Origin: an uncultured Alteromonas sp.
Lineage (GTDB): Bacteria > Pseudomonadota > Gammaproteobacteria > Enterobacterales > Alteromonadaceae
DNA length: 64,000 nt
NCBI RefSeq assembly: GCF_913058315.1
Contig: NZ_CAJXQY010000005.1
Span: forward strand, 19,991-83,990
Direction: 5' to 3'
Position 1 is the stretch's first letter; every line of letters begins with the position of its first letter. Below are positions 10,786 to 19,705 of this stretch, piece by piece. The position numbers were made by a program, and so were the translations under genes. The notes under the pieces are model-generated. The model searched no databases. It was not told the DNA's origin and worked only from the letters and a program-made list of their open reading frames with translations.

Positions 10786-12166
10786 GGCGTTCTCCCGCGA
10801 TTGCCTGCCGGGCCAGTTTGCGCTGGGTAATATTTTCTATAAGGTCGCGGTATGCGGACTCGTTTAGCTGGTAAAAGGCGACCACCAGCATACACAGTAT
10901 AAACATCAGTGCCGGAAACAGGGTCATGGCAAAGTTTATCCCGGCCACCGCCGCCGCATCGGGTGTGGCACTGGTGTAATCGAAAAAGTCCAGCAGCAGC
11001 CCCGCACAACCGCCGCCCAGTGCCATAGCCAGCTTGGTAACAAAGTTATAAAAGCCATAAATCGTGCCTTCGGCCCGGGTTTGGTAGTGCCATTCGGCAA
11101 ATTCCACGGTATCCGGCACCATCGACCACATGGTGACAAACCCCATCCCCAGCGTGACACTGAACATACAAACGCCAATCATTACTGCGGTGATATTGTC
11201 ACCGGCCAGAAAATACTGAAAGCACAATCCGCTGATACCAAATAACAAGGCCACCTGGGTAATGGTCTTCTTGCCCCAGCGGGCAATCAGGCGCTCTGAG
11301 GCGATGATCCCGCCGGTATAGGCCAGGGTCTGAATGAGAAAAAACGTCGTCAGAAAGTCTTCATCACCGATGACATACTTAACAAAATATACCGCAATGG
11401 CCAGCCACACGGTGTAGGCAATGTAGAAAAATAAGGTATAAAAAGACACATTAATTAATGGCTTGTTTTGCAAAATAACCTGTAGGGCATTTTTCGCGTT
11501 ATCTTCCACGGGGTGACTTTCGGCCTGCACGCGCTCTTTGGTCATGGCGAAACATGCCCAGAATGTGGCCGTCGCCAGCGCCGCGTAAAGCGTTACGGCA
11601 ACGATATACCCGGTTTGCGGCGAGTCAAAAAGGGCCACCAAAGGCCCGGCAGTGGTCGAAACTACCAAATAGCCAATACTGGCCAGCGCAAAGCGATACA
11701 CCGACAATGACGCCCGCGACTGTTCATGCTGCGTAAGCATGTTGGTCATGGCAGAATAAGGCGTATTAACCGTGGTATAGGCCAGGCAATAAAGGGTGTA
11801 AGAAAACAGCGCGAAGATAAATTTATAATCTTCTCCCACCATCACAAAACACAACACAGTGAGCGCCCCAAGAGGCAGCGCACCAAACAGCAGGTACGGT
11901 CTTAACTTACCATGGCGGGTATCGGTGCGGTCTACCGCTACCCCAATCAGTAAATTGAAAACGGCGTCAATAACGCGGGCGGCTACGAAAATGAAGCTGG
12001 CCTGAGCAGCGCTTATGCCATACACATCGGTGTAATAGAAGAGCAGAAACAGCGACACAAATCCAAACGACAGGTTTGATGCAAAATCCCCCAGCCCGTA
12101 ACCAAACTTTTCTTTGGCAGACACAACTACATAGCTCTGATTGGCGGTACCACTCATTAAACCCAC
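10778..12166 (-). CDS. MFS sugar transporter of the glycoside-pentoside-hexuronide (GPH) cation symporter type
   Basis: 462 aa multi-TM; KEKFGYGLGDFASNLSFGFVSLFLLFYYTDVYGI is typical of the GPH N-terminus; overlaps GH3 by 8 nt. Confidence 0.9.
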   Translation of the reverse strand: MGLMSGTANQSYVVVSAKEKFGYGLGDFASNLSFGFVSLFLLFYYTDVYGISAAQASFIFVAARVIDAVFNLLIGVAVDRTDTRHGKLRPYLLFGALPLGALTVLCFVMVGEDYKFIFALFSYTLYCLAYTTVNTPYSAMTNMLTQHEQSRASLSVYRFALASIGYLVVSTTAGPLVALFDSPQTGYIVAVTLYAALATATFWACFAMTKERVQAESHPVEDNAKNALQVILQNKPLINVSFYTLFFYIAYTVWLAIAVYFVKYVIGDEDFLTTFFLIQTLAYTGGIIASERLIARWGKKTITQVALLFGISGLCFQYFLAGDNITAVMIGVCMFSVTLGMGFVTMWSMVPDTVEFAEWHYQTRAEGTIYGFYNFVTKLAMALGGGCAGLLLDFFDYTSATPDAAAVAGINFAMTLFPALMFILCMLVVAFYQLNESAYRDLIENITQRKLARQAIAGERHE

Positions 12167-12192
12167 TCCGCATTTGACTTCCTCTTCAGGTT

Positions 12193-12251
12193 AGCAAAAT
12201 GTTAATTTAACGGCTTTCGATATTTTGCTCACTTCACTACAACATTTTGCT
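12193..12251. promoter_or_regulatory. Candidate operator repeats upstream of the MFS-GH3-AraC operon
   Basis: AGCAAAATGTT (12193..12203) and AACATTTTGCT (12241..12251) form an 11-bp perfect inverted repeat. ATTTTGCT is directly repeated at 12222..12229 and 12244..12251 (22 bp apart). Confidence 0.45.
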
Positions 12252-12322
12252 TTATGGCTGCAGCAGACGGTTTTTATTGCTCCCGTAACAAGATGAGGGG
12301 CGTTTGAGCTACAAACCGGCAT

Positions 12323-12353
12323 AAAAAAAGCCGCTTGCAACAGCAAAGCGGCT
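12323..12353 (-). terminator. Intrinsic terminator downstream of the PepSY-like gene
   Basis: Minus strand AGCCGCTTTGC-TGTT-GCAAGCGGCTTTTTTT. Confidence 0.85.
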
Positions 12354-12377
12354 TCCTACACATTCAGCCTGGGATGA

Positions 12378-12896
12378 CTAACTGCCAAACAGCACCATCA
12401 GCACAGCAAACACAAAACCAACACCGGCGATTTTAAGCCCGTTTTTAAACGGTAATGCCCGCGGGATAAACATTAAAAAGGCTGACACCACGAAAAACAG
12501 CAACGCAATACCAAAAGCAATGTTCATAAAAAACAGGGGGCTGTTGGTAGTTGCTTTATGTAACTTCACCATTTTATTCAGCGGGAACGGGTAATCCTTA
12601 GCCGTCACAAGAGCCTGACCGGTTTGTTTATCGTATTCACCCTGGGCAAAAATGATTTTGCCATCAGTCTCCTGTTCCACTTTAAAGCCGCGCATACGCA
12701 ACTGCTCACCCAGTCCTTTGCCGTTTAGCCCGGCGTCTAACTGGCGATGAGAAGTTTGCTCAAACTTCATAAAGTCAGTCGTTCGAAATATTAGCAACAC
12801 ACCACTAAGGGCATAAACAGCCATGATACCGGCAAGAAAAAAGCCAATCCAACGATGGTATTTTCTAAAGCCATTGTGAAATTTGGGCGACGCCAT
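12378..12896 (-). CDS. PepSY-associated membrane protein
   Basis: 172 aa; N-terminal FHNGFRKYHRWIGFFLAGIMAVYALSGVLLIF pattern of PepSY_TM proteins, two further TM segments. Confidence 0.75.
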   Translation of the reverse strand: MASPKFHNGFRKYHRWIGFFLAGIMAVYALSGVLLIFRTTDFMKFEQTSHRQLDAGLNGKGLGEQLRMRGFKVEQETDGKIIFAQGEYDKQTGQALVTAKDYPFPLNKMVKLHKATTNSPLFFMNIAFGIALLFFVVSAFLMFIPRALPFKNGLKIAGVGFVFAVLMVLFGS

Positions 12897-13037
12897 GAAG
12901 GTCCTCTTTAAAACTCGAAATGCAGCAGTCAGTCTGCCTGGGGGTTAATCATCAGGCGCTATTCTGCCGAAAATTTACCGGGGAATACAGTGAATTAACT
13001 TTTCTTAACGCTTATCGGTTCGCCAGCCGCGTTGCAG

Positions 13038-13418
13038 TTACTCACACAACCAGTTAATTGCCTCGCGGGTATCAGTGAAATAGTTGATCTCGCCACTGAT
13101 AAACCAACTGCCAAGACTGGCCATCAGCGCCTGCCAGTCTGAGTGGCCGACTATCGCAATCTTGCTAAATTCACTGCCATGACGCAGGCCAATTTTAAAA
13201 TCATCCCAGGCGGCGCGTAATTCCCAACCTTTGAATTCGCTGGCATCAAAGAGCATTTTCACCTGTGGTGATTCAATGGTTTCCAGCGCCCCTTCGAGTA
13301 ATGGGGTGAACGCTTTATAGTCTTCATGGGTTAACTTTCCCACTGCCTTCATTGACACATAAAGGGTGTTTTCAAACCGTTCAATACCAATTGCAATACC
13401 GTGAGTAACCTGAGTCAT
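13038..13418 (-). CDS. STAS/SpoIIAA-like protein
   Basis: 126 aa; GKLTHEDYKAFTPLLEGALE...VKMLFDASEFKGWELRAAWDDFKIGLRHGSEFSKIAIVGHSDWQ matches the SpoIIAA-like pattern; ends DTREAINWL. Confidence 0.8.
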   Translation of the reverse strand: MTQVTHGIAIGIERFENTLYVSMKAVGKLTHEDYKAFTPLLEGALETIESPQVKMLFDASEFKGWELRAAWDDFKIGLRHGSEFSKIAIVGHSDWQALMASLGSWFISGEINYFTDTREAINWLCE

Positions 13419-13567
13419 AAAGCCTCCCTCTACTTAAGTTTTAAAATTAGTGTACTGCAGCGTACTACTATTCATGCTGATTTATATCAACATAACGTAG
13501 CAGGGCGTACCGAACCCCAGCCTGCTTATGCTATGTTCTGTTCATTGAGTTTAGTCGGATACTTACC

Positions 13568-15289
13568 GTGGCAGATAAAGCGCAAGCCAAGAAAATGGCC
13601 TATCAGATCATGACCAGCTTTGATAAAAACTATCGCTGGTTCAGTCGTGTCACCCGTGGAGCGCAGGAGCGTTTCGAAAAAGGCCAGTGGCAGCAGGCGC
13701 TGGCCGCCTCTAAAGAGCGTATATCATTGTATGAGCAAAGCCTGGCAACGGCTGTGGCCGAACTATATGATTTTATTATGGATCATCGTCAGGACCGCCA
13801 GTTCTGGGAGGAACTAAAAAAAGCCTTTGCCGGACTCATCGAAAGCCATCCACAGTATGAACTGGCTGAAACCTTTTATAACTCGGTCATTGGCAAGGTC
13901 TTTCGGCATAAATCTATTGATAATTCGATTATGTTTGTTACCTCAAGCCGCTGCTTTTTAGCCGGTCAGGACAGACACAAGGTCATTCACAGCTTTGATA
14001 CCACCACCACCGTGATGGAAATGTACGAATCCATTTTCGCCCGGTACCGGTTTACTATTGGCTTTGAGGATCGCGCCCGGGACATGCAGCAGTTAGACGA
14101 TGCACTGCGCCAGCGCCTCAGCAAAGAAGAACTGGCCAGTGTCACCGCTGTTGAAATGCTAAAACCGGTATTTTACCGCGGTAAAGCCGCTTACCTGGTG
14201 GGCAGAATCTGCCTGCCTGAGCGGCCGGTGCCTTTTGTTATCGCTTTACACACCAATGACGAACGCCAGATATACGTAGATGCTCTGCTCACTGAAAGGC
14301 AGGACCTCAGTGTAATTTTCGGTTTTGCCCGCAGTTATTTCATGGCTGACACCCAGTTCCCGGGCGAACTCGTTGCATTTCTGCACGAACTTTTACCCAA
14401 CAAAAAGCAGTTCGAATTGTTTATTGCGCTGGGCCACTATAAGCACGGTAAGACAGCCTTTTATCGTAACTTCCTCGACCACATCGACAATTCAGACGAC
14501 CAGTTTGAAATTGCGCCGGGTATACGCGGGTTGGTAATGATGGTGTTTCACCTGCCCTCTTATGGCGTGGTGTTTAAAATTATTAAGGACGAATTTGCCG
14601 AGAGTAAGAAAATCACCCGAGAGCATGTAATCGACCGGTATAAGCTGGTGAAGCTGTCTGACCGGGTGGGTAGGATGGCCGATACGCACGAGTATGTAAA
14701 TTTTCGCTTTCCGCTCAGCCGAATTTGCCCGGCTTTGCTTGAAGAACTTAAGGACACCTGTGAATCCAGCGTGGCATTAACCGACGATGAGCTGATTATT
14801 AAACACCTCTATATCGAGAAAAAGCTCACCCCGCTAAACCTCTACCTGCAGCAGGAAACCGATCCGGATAAGCTGCATAATGCCATTGATGAACTGGGCA
14901 CCTGCATTAAACAAATTGCCATGGCCAATATCTTTCCCGGCGACATGCTGCATAAGAACTTTGGTATCACCAAACACGGCCGGGTGATTTTTTACGACTA
15001 TGACGAAATTTGCTGGATGGATGAACGTAATTTTCGCTCAATCCCAAAATCAGACGATCCTTATGCCTTAGACACCCTGTCGGTGGCACCGAACGATGTA
15101 TTTCCTGAGCAGTTTGAACACTTTATTGTGGGTAAGCGGCCGTTTAAAGAGATGCTCAAAACCCTCCACGGCGACCTGATGACACCACAATACTGGCGAG
15201 AGGCGCAGCAGGAAGTATCGCAGGGAACCATCCATAATTTCACTCCCTACCCGGGTTCACGCCGCTTCAGGCGCGCACCGCAAAGCTAA
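13568..15289 (+). CDS. aceK: Isocitrate dehydrogenase kinase/phosphatase
   Basis: 573 aa; ...AYQIMTSFDKNYRWFSRVTRGAQERFE, FVTSSRCFLAGQDRHKVIHSF, ANIFPGDMLHKNFGITKHGRVIFYDYDEI. Confidence 0.97.
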   Translation: MADKAQAKKMAYQIMTSFDKNYRWFSRVTRGAQERFEKGQWQQALAASKERISLYEQSLATAVAELYDFIMDHRQDRQFWEELKKAFAGLIESHPQYELAETFYNSVIGKVFRHKSIDNSIMFVTSSRCFLAGQDRHKVIHSFDTTTTVMEMYESIFARYRFTIGFEDRARDMQQLDDALRQRLSKEELASVTAVEMLKPVFYRGKAAYLVGRICLPERPVPFVIALHTNDERQIYVDALLTERQDLSVIFGFARSYFMADTQFPGELVAFLHELLPNKKQFELFIALGHYKHGKTAFYRNFLDHIDNSDDQFEIAPGIRGLVMMVFHLPSYGVVFKIIKDEFAESKKITREHVIDRYKLVKLSDRVGRMADTHEYVNFRFPLSRICPALLEELKDTCESSVALTDDELIIKHLYIEKKLTPLNLYLQQETDPDKLHNAIDELGTCIKQIAMANIFPGDMLHKNFGITKHGRVIFYDYDEICWMDERNFRSIPKSDDPYALDTLSVAPNDVFPEQFEHFIVGKRPFKEMLKTLHGDLMTPQYWREAQQEVSQGTIHNFTPYPGSRRFRRAPQS

Positions 15290-15343
15290 CTTCGGCATAA
15301 AGGGCAGGCGCCACTTTTGCAAGGTGGCGCTGATTATGAGTAG

Positions 15344-15727
15344 CTAGAGCAGCGTCGCAAACAGCGCAATACTGATGCCCAGCCCTGCCACAAACATCAC
15401 ACTGCGCAGTTTGTCGATGTCGTACCAATAGCATAATAAATACACAATGCGACAAACAACAAAGGCAACCGCCAGAGATACATGCAATGGGCCGACGGTA
15501 GATAGCGCCAGTACTGCCAGCGCTGCGGGCGCATAGTAAGTAATGGCTTCGAAACAATTATAGTGTGCTGCATTAGCCCGGGCACCAAACCCCTGCAGCG
15601 ATTGTTGCTGAGCACGGGGGTCACGATTATCGTAACCACCAGCGCGCTGCATCGCCACCGCCAGTGGCACTTTGGCCAGAAATGGCATAACGCAAACCAG
15701 CATCAGACACAGTAAAAATAGCGTCAC
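15344..15727 (-). CDS. MAPEG family membrane protein
   Basis: 127 aa, 3-4 TM; NRDPRAQQQSLQGFGARANAAHYNCFEAITYYAPAAL is a typical MAPEG motif. Confidence 0.85.
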   Translation of the reverse strand: MTLFLLCLMLVCVMPFLAKVPLAVAMQRAGGYDNRDPRAQQQSLQGFGARANAAHYNCFEAITYYAPAALAVLALSTVGPLHVSLAVAFVVCRIVYLLCYWYDIDKLRSVMFVAGLGISIALFATLL

Positions 15728-15759
15728 CAGGGAACTCCTTTTATTGTATAAACTAACCG

Positions 15760-16293
15760 TTATTGTTGCTGCATAAAGATGGTGACTTCGGCCATCACCA
15801 GGCCAAATTTTTTCACATAGGAGCGGTTCATCAGCGTACCGTCACCCATTGCCCAGAACCAGTCATCGAAGGCCACCTGATAGGTGGTATCGTCAACCGG
15901 CAAATCCATCTCATATTGAAAATTAAAAGCATTGCCATAGGAGGTCCCTGTTGCGACCCCCAGAATATCGCCCGCCCGACCTTCGTAGCTGCCGTTGCCA
16001 GTCGGCGTTATGCGCCAGGTGCGTTGCATGGGGCCCTCGCCCACTTCATAATCAAAAGATTCATCCAGTACCAGCGTGTCGCCATCCATACTGCCTTTGA
16101 TGTTTACCGTAAATCGTTGTACCACATCGCCGGAACGATTCTGAACAATTCCCCAGGCTTTTACCTCACCAACAAAAAACGCTTCAAGAGACAGCGGTGG
16201 GGTCGTTTGCTGATACTTGCTCCCATCCACCGAGATACTGCAGCCAGCCAGGACCACAACAAAAAGCGTTAACACCAATAAACGATACATCAC
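15760..16293 (-). CDS. DUF3833-like lipoprotein
   Basis: 177 aa; lipobox LFVVVLAGCS; LEAFFVGEVKAWGIVQNRSGDVVQRFTV...NFQYEMDLPVDDTTYQVAFDDWFWAMGDGTLMNRSYVKKFG. Confidence 0.85.
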   Translation of the reverse strand: MMYRLLVLTLFVVVLAGCSISVDGSKYQQTTPPLSLEAFFVGEVKAWGIVQNRSGDVVQRFTVNIKGSMDGDTLVLDESFDYEVGEGPMQRTWRITPTGNGSYEGRAGDILGVATGTSYGNAFNFQYEMDLPVDDTTYQVAFDDWFWAMGDGTLMNRSYVKKFGLVMAEVTIFMQQQ

Positions 16294-16829
16294 TATTCCT
16301 CCAGTTCCAGTAATTTAGCCCGAAATTCAGGCTCGGTGGTTTGTGGCCCCAGCCAGATATTAAAAAACCATTCGCCAAAGGCCGGGTCGTCAACCTCGCC
16401 GACCAGTTTGTCATTGTGAAAAAAACGGGTTATCCCTTCGCCGGTTTTGATTCCGGTGATGGTGTCCTGTTCTTTTACGTCAGGGAAAATTTGCTGCATG
16501 GTGCTTTGCCAGCGTTCTATGCGGGATTTATCCGACAGTCCCTGCTCGCGCATTTCTTTAATGGACCGCTCAGCAATATCATCACCATCAAAATCGCGTA
16601 AATAGGTGAGAGCCAGCGCAAAGGCGGCTTCTGGTTCCCACTGTCCTTGCGGGGCAAACAACCGGGCATCATAAACATCCCAGAACAAATAGGAATATCG
16701 GGCCTCGCCCACCTTCGATGCACCAGGCACCGCCGCACTGATTAATTCGGGAACGCCTGCGCTGGCCTGTACAGCGCTACTCATAATGAGCAATGTCAGG
16801 GCGTACGCCCGTTGCAAAGATTTTTTCAT
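16293..16829 (-). CDS. Chalcone isomerase-like protein
   Basis: 178 aa, signal peptide, VGEARYSYLFWDVYDARLFAPQG...; 1-nt TAGTG overlap with the DUF3833 gene. Confidence 0.8.
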   Translation of the reverse strand: MKKSLQRAYALTLLIMSSAVQASAGVPELISAAVPGASKVGEARYSYLFWDVYDARLFAPQGQWEPEAAFALALTYLRDFDGDDIAERSIKEMREQGLSDKSRIERWQSTMQQIFPDVKEQDTITGIKTGEGITRFFHNDKLVGEVDDPAFGEWFFNIWLGPQTTEPEFRAKLLELEE

Positions 16830-16966
16830 AGATACTCCGCAAAACCTGATGCTTCTTATACCCGGCTAGGCTCGTTCATGATCACATCTGCCTGAATGAC
16901 GATGATTGATCTTTTTAATCGCTGCGATTACCCTGCTCTACTGGTCAATTTTGAACGCCTCTCACC

Positions 16967-17884
16967 ATGCATTCTGGGCACTTGCCACGTCAATTAGGGC
17001 TTAGCCTTCCATCCCCGCTGCAGCGTTTTACGCCGGACTGGCCGGGCGCAGAGAAAGTCACTTTATGGGTTAAACGTGACGACCTTATCCACCCCATCAT
17101 TTCGGGTAACAAGTGGCGCAAGCTGAGTCAGTTGCTGGCAGAGAACGCCTCCACAGCGCAACATATTGTTAGCTTTGGTGGTGGATTCTCTAATCATCTG
17201 CATGCCCTTGGCTGGTGCTGCCACCAGTTGGGTATTGAGTTTACGGCGCTGATTCGGGGCAATTATTCTGCTTCACCGACACCGATGATCAACGACCTGT
17301 GTCACTGGCAGGCCAATATTCGTTATCTCACCAAGCTGGACTATAAAAAGCGTGACGACCCCGATTACGTGGAACAGTTAAGGCAGCAATATCCCCAGGC
17401 CCTGATTATTCCTGAAGGGGGCAGTCAGCAATCGGCCCTGAGCGGAGTGCAAGCTCTGCTTGAGGAATGCCATACCACCTTCGACCAAATAGTCACCCCT
17501 GTTGCCAGTGGCGCCACCATGGCAGGCCTGATTGCCGGTAGTAACGAAAGTCAGCAGGTTTTGGGTATTGCAGTTCTGAATGGGGTTGGGTATCTTGAAA
17601 ATCTGGTAGCACAATTTTTACCCGAAACAGCCGATCGTCGCTGGCAAATTTTACATCACCATCACCATGGGGGTTATGCCCGTACATCCTCACCACTGCT
17701 CGATTTGTGTGAGGAAATGCGGCAACGTTATGCTATTCCTGTGGAGCCGGTGTATTCGGGTAAGGTATTTTTCGCCGTCAAACAGTTGCTGGCGCAGGGG
17801 TACTTTGCCGCCGGCCAGCGTATTTTATTATTGCACACCGGTGGATTACAGGGTGCCCGGATTGATCCTCAGGGCACTTCATAA
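16967..17884 (+). CDS. PLP-dependent D-cysteine desulfhydrase / ACC deaminase family protein
   Basis: 305 aa; LWVKRDDLIHPIISGNKWRKL and VSFGGGFSNHLHALGWCCHQLGI motifs. Confidence 0.88.
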   Translation: MHSGHLPRQLGLSLPSPLQRFTPDWPGAEKVTLWVKRDDLIHPIISGNKWRKLSQLLAENASTAQHIVSFGGGFSNHLHALGWCCHQLGIEFTALIRGNYSASPTPMINDLCHWQANIRYLTKLDYKKRDDPDYVEQLRQQYPQALIIPEGGSQQSALSGVQALLEECHTTFDQIVTPVASGATMAGLIAGSNESQQVLGIAVLNGVGYLENLVAQFLPETADRRWQILHHHHHGGYARTSSPLLDLCEEMRQRYAIPVEPVYSGKVFFAVKQLLAQGYFAAGQRILLLHTGGLQGARIDPQGTS

Positions 17885-17925
17885 CGTTACCAACTAAGAG
17901 CAGTAAAAACGAACAGGGAGACTAC

Positions 17926-18333
17926 ATGAGTGACAATCACACCGTTTTTTCACGTCCTGGCCAACTGTTAATTGACCGGTCGTTGGCCCTGTGTAAAACA
18001 TTGCTGCGTATGGAAAACTCGTTTTATCCCTTCGCCGCTATCTATGAAAACGGGCGTATCGGGTGTTTGTTCAGTGAAGACTTTGGGGTTGAGAATCCAG
18101 GCGAAATGCAGATTCTGGAGCACCTGCAGTGGCGCATTATTGACAACATAACCGACAACGATGCCTACGCAACACTGGTGTATGCGGCACAAATTGAAAT
18201 CAATGAGCAAGAGGCTCAGGATGCCATTGTGATTACTTTGTGCGAGCCCAACCGCCCGGAGCGCTCGGTGGTTTATCCTTATTACCGCCAAAATCAGCGT
18301 GTCATCCTGGCACCACCGCTGGTCGAAAAGTAA
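17926..18333 (+). CDS. Conserved hypothetical protein (135 aa)
   Basis: Intact ORF after AGGGAGA SD, co-directional with neighbours; no family recognised. Confidence 0.7.
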   Translation: MSDNHTVFSRPGQLLIDRSLALCKTLLRMENSFYPFAAIYENGRIGCLFSEDFGVENPGEMQILEHLQWRIIDNITDNDAYATLVYAAQIEINEQEAQDAIVITLCEPNRPERSVVYPYYRQNQRVILAPPLVEK

Positions 18334-18479
18334 ACACCATTAATCATCCATCAACGAGGCAAAAACTGGCTTTTGCCGCTATGCTTTCAGGCTATGGACG
18401 GTCAACTTTGCTTGCCTATTTTCCGCCGTCTGATAGCATTCATCGCAAATTTTAAATCCATTACCAAAGGGATAATTAT

Positions 18480-19682
18480 ATGTCTCGAGTTCTGATTATC
18501 GGCGCCGGTGGCGTAGCGGCAGTTACCATCAAAAAATGTGCTCGTTTACCTGAGTATTTTGACGAAATCTATCTGGCCAGCCGGACGGTTTCCAAGTGCG
18601 AAGCATTACAACAGGAAGTCGGCGCAGATCGCGTAAAAGGCGTATTCGCCGTTGACGCCGACGATGCTAAAGCCGTTGAAGCCTTAATTAACGACGTTAA
18701 CCCGGATCTGGTGGTTAACCTGGCGCTGCCGTATCAGGATCTGCCGATTATGGATGCGTGTCTGGCAACCCAAACGGACTACCTGGATACCGCCAACTAC
18801 GAGCCAAAAGAAGTGGCTAAATTCGAGTACAGCTGGCAATGGGCGTATCAGGACAAATTTAAAGAGGCCGGCATCATGGCCCTGCTGGGAAGCGGCTTCG
18901 ATCCGGGTGTGACCAACGTTTACACCGCCTACGCGGCAAAGCACTATTTCGACGAAATTCACTACCTGGATATCGTTGACTGTAACGGCGGCGACCATGG
19001 TCAGGCTTTCGCCACCAACTTCAATCCGGAAATCAATATTCGCGAAATCACTCAGCGTGGCCGCTTTTGGGAAGACGGCGAGTGGAAAGAAACCGATCCA
19101 CTGAGCGTGCGTGAAGATCTGGACTATCAGAACATTGGCGTGCGCGCTTCGTATCTGATGTTCCATGAAGAGTTAGAGTCTATCGTTAAGCACTTCCCTT
19201 CGTTGAAACGCGCCCGTTTCTGGATGACCTTTGGCGACGCTTACCTCACGCATCTGCGCGTACTGGAAGGCATCGGCATGACCAGCATTGAACCGGTAGA
19301 GTTCCAGGGCCAGCAAATTGTGCCGCTGGAGTTTTTAAAGGCCGTATTGCCTAACCCAGGTTCACTGGCGGAAGGCTATACCGGAATGACCTGTATCGGA
19401 ACCTATATTACCGGTATCAAAGACGGCAAAGAAAAAACCATTTTCATTTACAACAACTGTGAGCACGCCGTATGTAATGATGAAGTGGGTGCTCAGGCAG
19501 TTTCATACACCACCGGTGTTCCTGCGATGATTGGCGCCATGATGATGCTTCAGGGTAAATGGCGTAAACCCGGTGTCTGGAACATGGAACAGTTTGATCC
19601 GGATCCGTTTATGGATGAGCTCAATAAACACGGCCTGCCCTGGCACGTACTCGAATGTGACAGCAGTCCTTTCAGCAAGTAA
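18480..19682 (+). CDS. Carboxynorspermidine dehydrogenase/synthase (saccharopine dehydrogenase-like)
   Basis: 400 aa; MSRVLIIGAGGVAAVTIKKCARLPEYFDEIYLASRT Rossmann start; adjacent to carboxynorspermidine decarboxylase. Confidence 0.93.
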   Translation: MSRVLIIGAGGVAAVTIKKCARLPEYFDEIYLASRTVSKCEALQQEVGADRVKGVFAVDADDAKAVEALINDVNPDLVVNLALPYQDLPIMDACLATQTDYLDTANYEPKEVAKFEYSWQWAYQDKFKEAGIMALLGSGFDPGVTNVYTAYAAKHYFDEIHYLDIVDCNGGDHGQAFATNFNPEINIREITQRGRFWEDGEWKETDPLSVREDLDYQNIGVRASYLMFHEELESIVKHFPSLKRARFWMTFGDAYLTHLRVLEGIGMTSIEPVEFQGQQIVPLEFLKAVLPNPGSLAEGYTGMTCIGTYITGIKDGKEKTIFIYNNCEHAVCNDEVGAQAVSYTTGVPAMIGAMMMLQGKWRKPGVWNMEQFDPDPFMDELNKHGLPWHVLECDSSPFSK

Positions 19683-19705
19683 CGAGTATAACTGGAGACG
19701 ATGGC

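Noticed and set aside
15307-15331. Hairpin GCGCCACTTTTGCAAGGTGGCGC between aceK and the MAPEG gene
   Set aside because: Probably a transcription end region for convergent genes, but no T-tract on either strand; too weak to call.
15763-16272. 169-aa plus-strand ORF antisense to the DUF3833 gene
   Set aside because: Lies fully opposite a convincing lipoprotein gene; no domain-like sequence; typical shadow ORF.
18684-19166. 160-aa minus-strand ORF antisense to the carboxynorspermidine dehydrogenase gene
   Set aside because: Shadow ORF of a well-supported CDS.
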